From the NCBI GenBank assembly GCA_020002185.1, contig CM034536.1, forward strand, positions 10,378,764-10,442,763: a DNA stretch of 64,000 nt. Direction: 5' to 3'. Both the position numbers and the translations under genes were made by a program. This DNA comes from Paraescarpia echinospica. Lineage: Eukaryota > Annelida > Polychaeta > Sabellida > Siboglinidae. Position 1 is the stretch's first letter. Every line of letters starts with the position of its first letter. The notes below the pieces were generated by a model. It was not told the origin of the DNA. It made no database searches and saw only the letters and a program-made list of their open reading frames with translations. Below are positions 63,785-64,000 of the stretch, in pieces.

Positions 63785-64000
63785 TATAATGACTGTACAC
63801 ATAATTTTTTTATATGTGGACACCATATTTCTTTGACTTTGAACACCCTAAATTCTAAAAACAATAATTATTTTCTGCACCTTATGTTTTGGATGTAAAA
63901 ATAATTTGTCTTTGTTTACATGTATTCAGACAGCAATTATTAGTGATCTTTAATAAAACATAATTTCTCGCTGATGTCATTATAAAGCTTTTTTATATAT
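63785..64000. other. AT-rich window end
   Basis: No feature recognised; presumably still LMF2 intron or upstream region. Confidence 0.4.

Overview
This is a eukaryotic, repeat-rich, AT-rich window. It has intron-containing genes with GT/AG splice sites, many non-LTR retrotransposon relics of CR1/L2 and RTE type, tRNA-derived SINE heads, MITEs and minisatellites. The gene content (an LMF2 orthologue and a kinase-less LRR-Roc-COR protein) and the repeat style suggest an invertebrate metazoan such as a mollusc or other lophotrochozoan, or an invertebrate deuterostome. The species cannot be named from sequence alone. There is no sign of bacterial genes, rRNA or CRISPR.

Gene 1 is lipase maturation factor 2 (LMF2) on the minus strand. 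I rebuilt it exon by exon from 62970 down to the stop at 16676. The 16 exon positions are joined in consistent reading phase and give 623 residues. The first roughly 60 residues lie beyond the right edge of the window. Two exon positions are occupied by tandemly duplicated, equal-length, same-phase alternatives: a 29-nt microexon pair (59782-59810 / 59696-59724) and a 116-nt pair (23582-23697 / 23000-23115). In both pairs, including both copies shifts the frame and brings in a stop, so the pairs look like mutually exclusive exons. This is the most interesting result in the window.

Gene 2 is a plus-strand ROCO-family protein (acidic disordered N-terminus, leucine-rich repeats, Roc GTPase, COR, no kinase) at about 35450-48580. 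It lies entirely inside the 23.7-kb LMF2 intron between 50095 and 26390, so it is a nested antisense gene. Its LRR/Roc/COR part is mostly in one 2.4-kb terminal exon. One internal splice junction (42.4 to 43.5 kb) is not cleanly resolved.

A possible third gene is seen only as a GC-rich plus-strand terminal exon at 12541-12744, encoding a Ser/Pro-rich then acidic tail.

Layout: 1-12.5 kb is LINE relics (one nearly full-length, carrying a PHD-like ORF1) and two large minisatellites. 12.5-16.7 kb is the orphan exon, a MITE and the LMF2 3' flank. 16.7-26.4 kb holds the LMF2 C-terminal exons. 26.4-35 kb is a 64-bp minisatellite, LINE fragments and a composite inverted repeat structure, including a hAT-like element with an 8-bp target duplication and an empty-site paralogue. 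35-48.6 kb is the ROCO gene, with 48-bp and 30-bp intronic minisatellites. 50-52.1 kb is LMF2 middle exons. 52.1-59.6 kb is a SINE, a second copy of the 2.2-kb repeat and a TTAA-flanked MITE. 59.7-63 kb is the LMF2 N-proximal exons. The last kilobase is another LINE tail.
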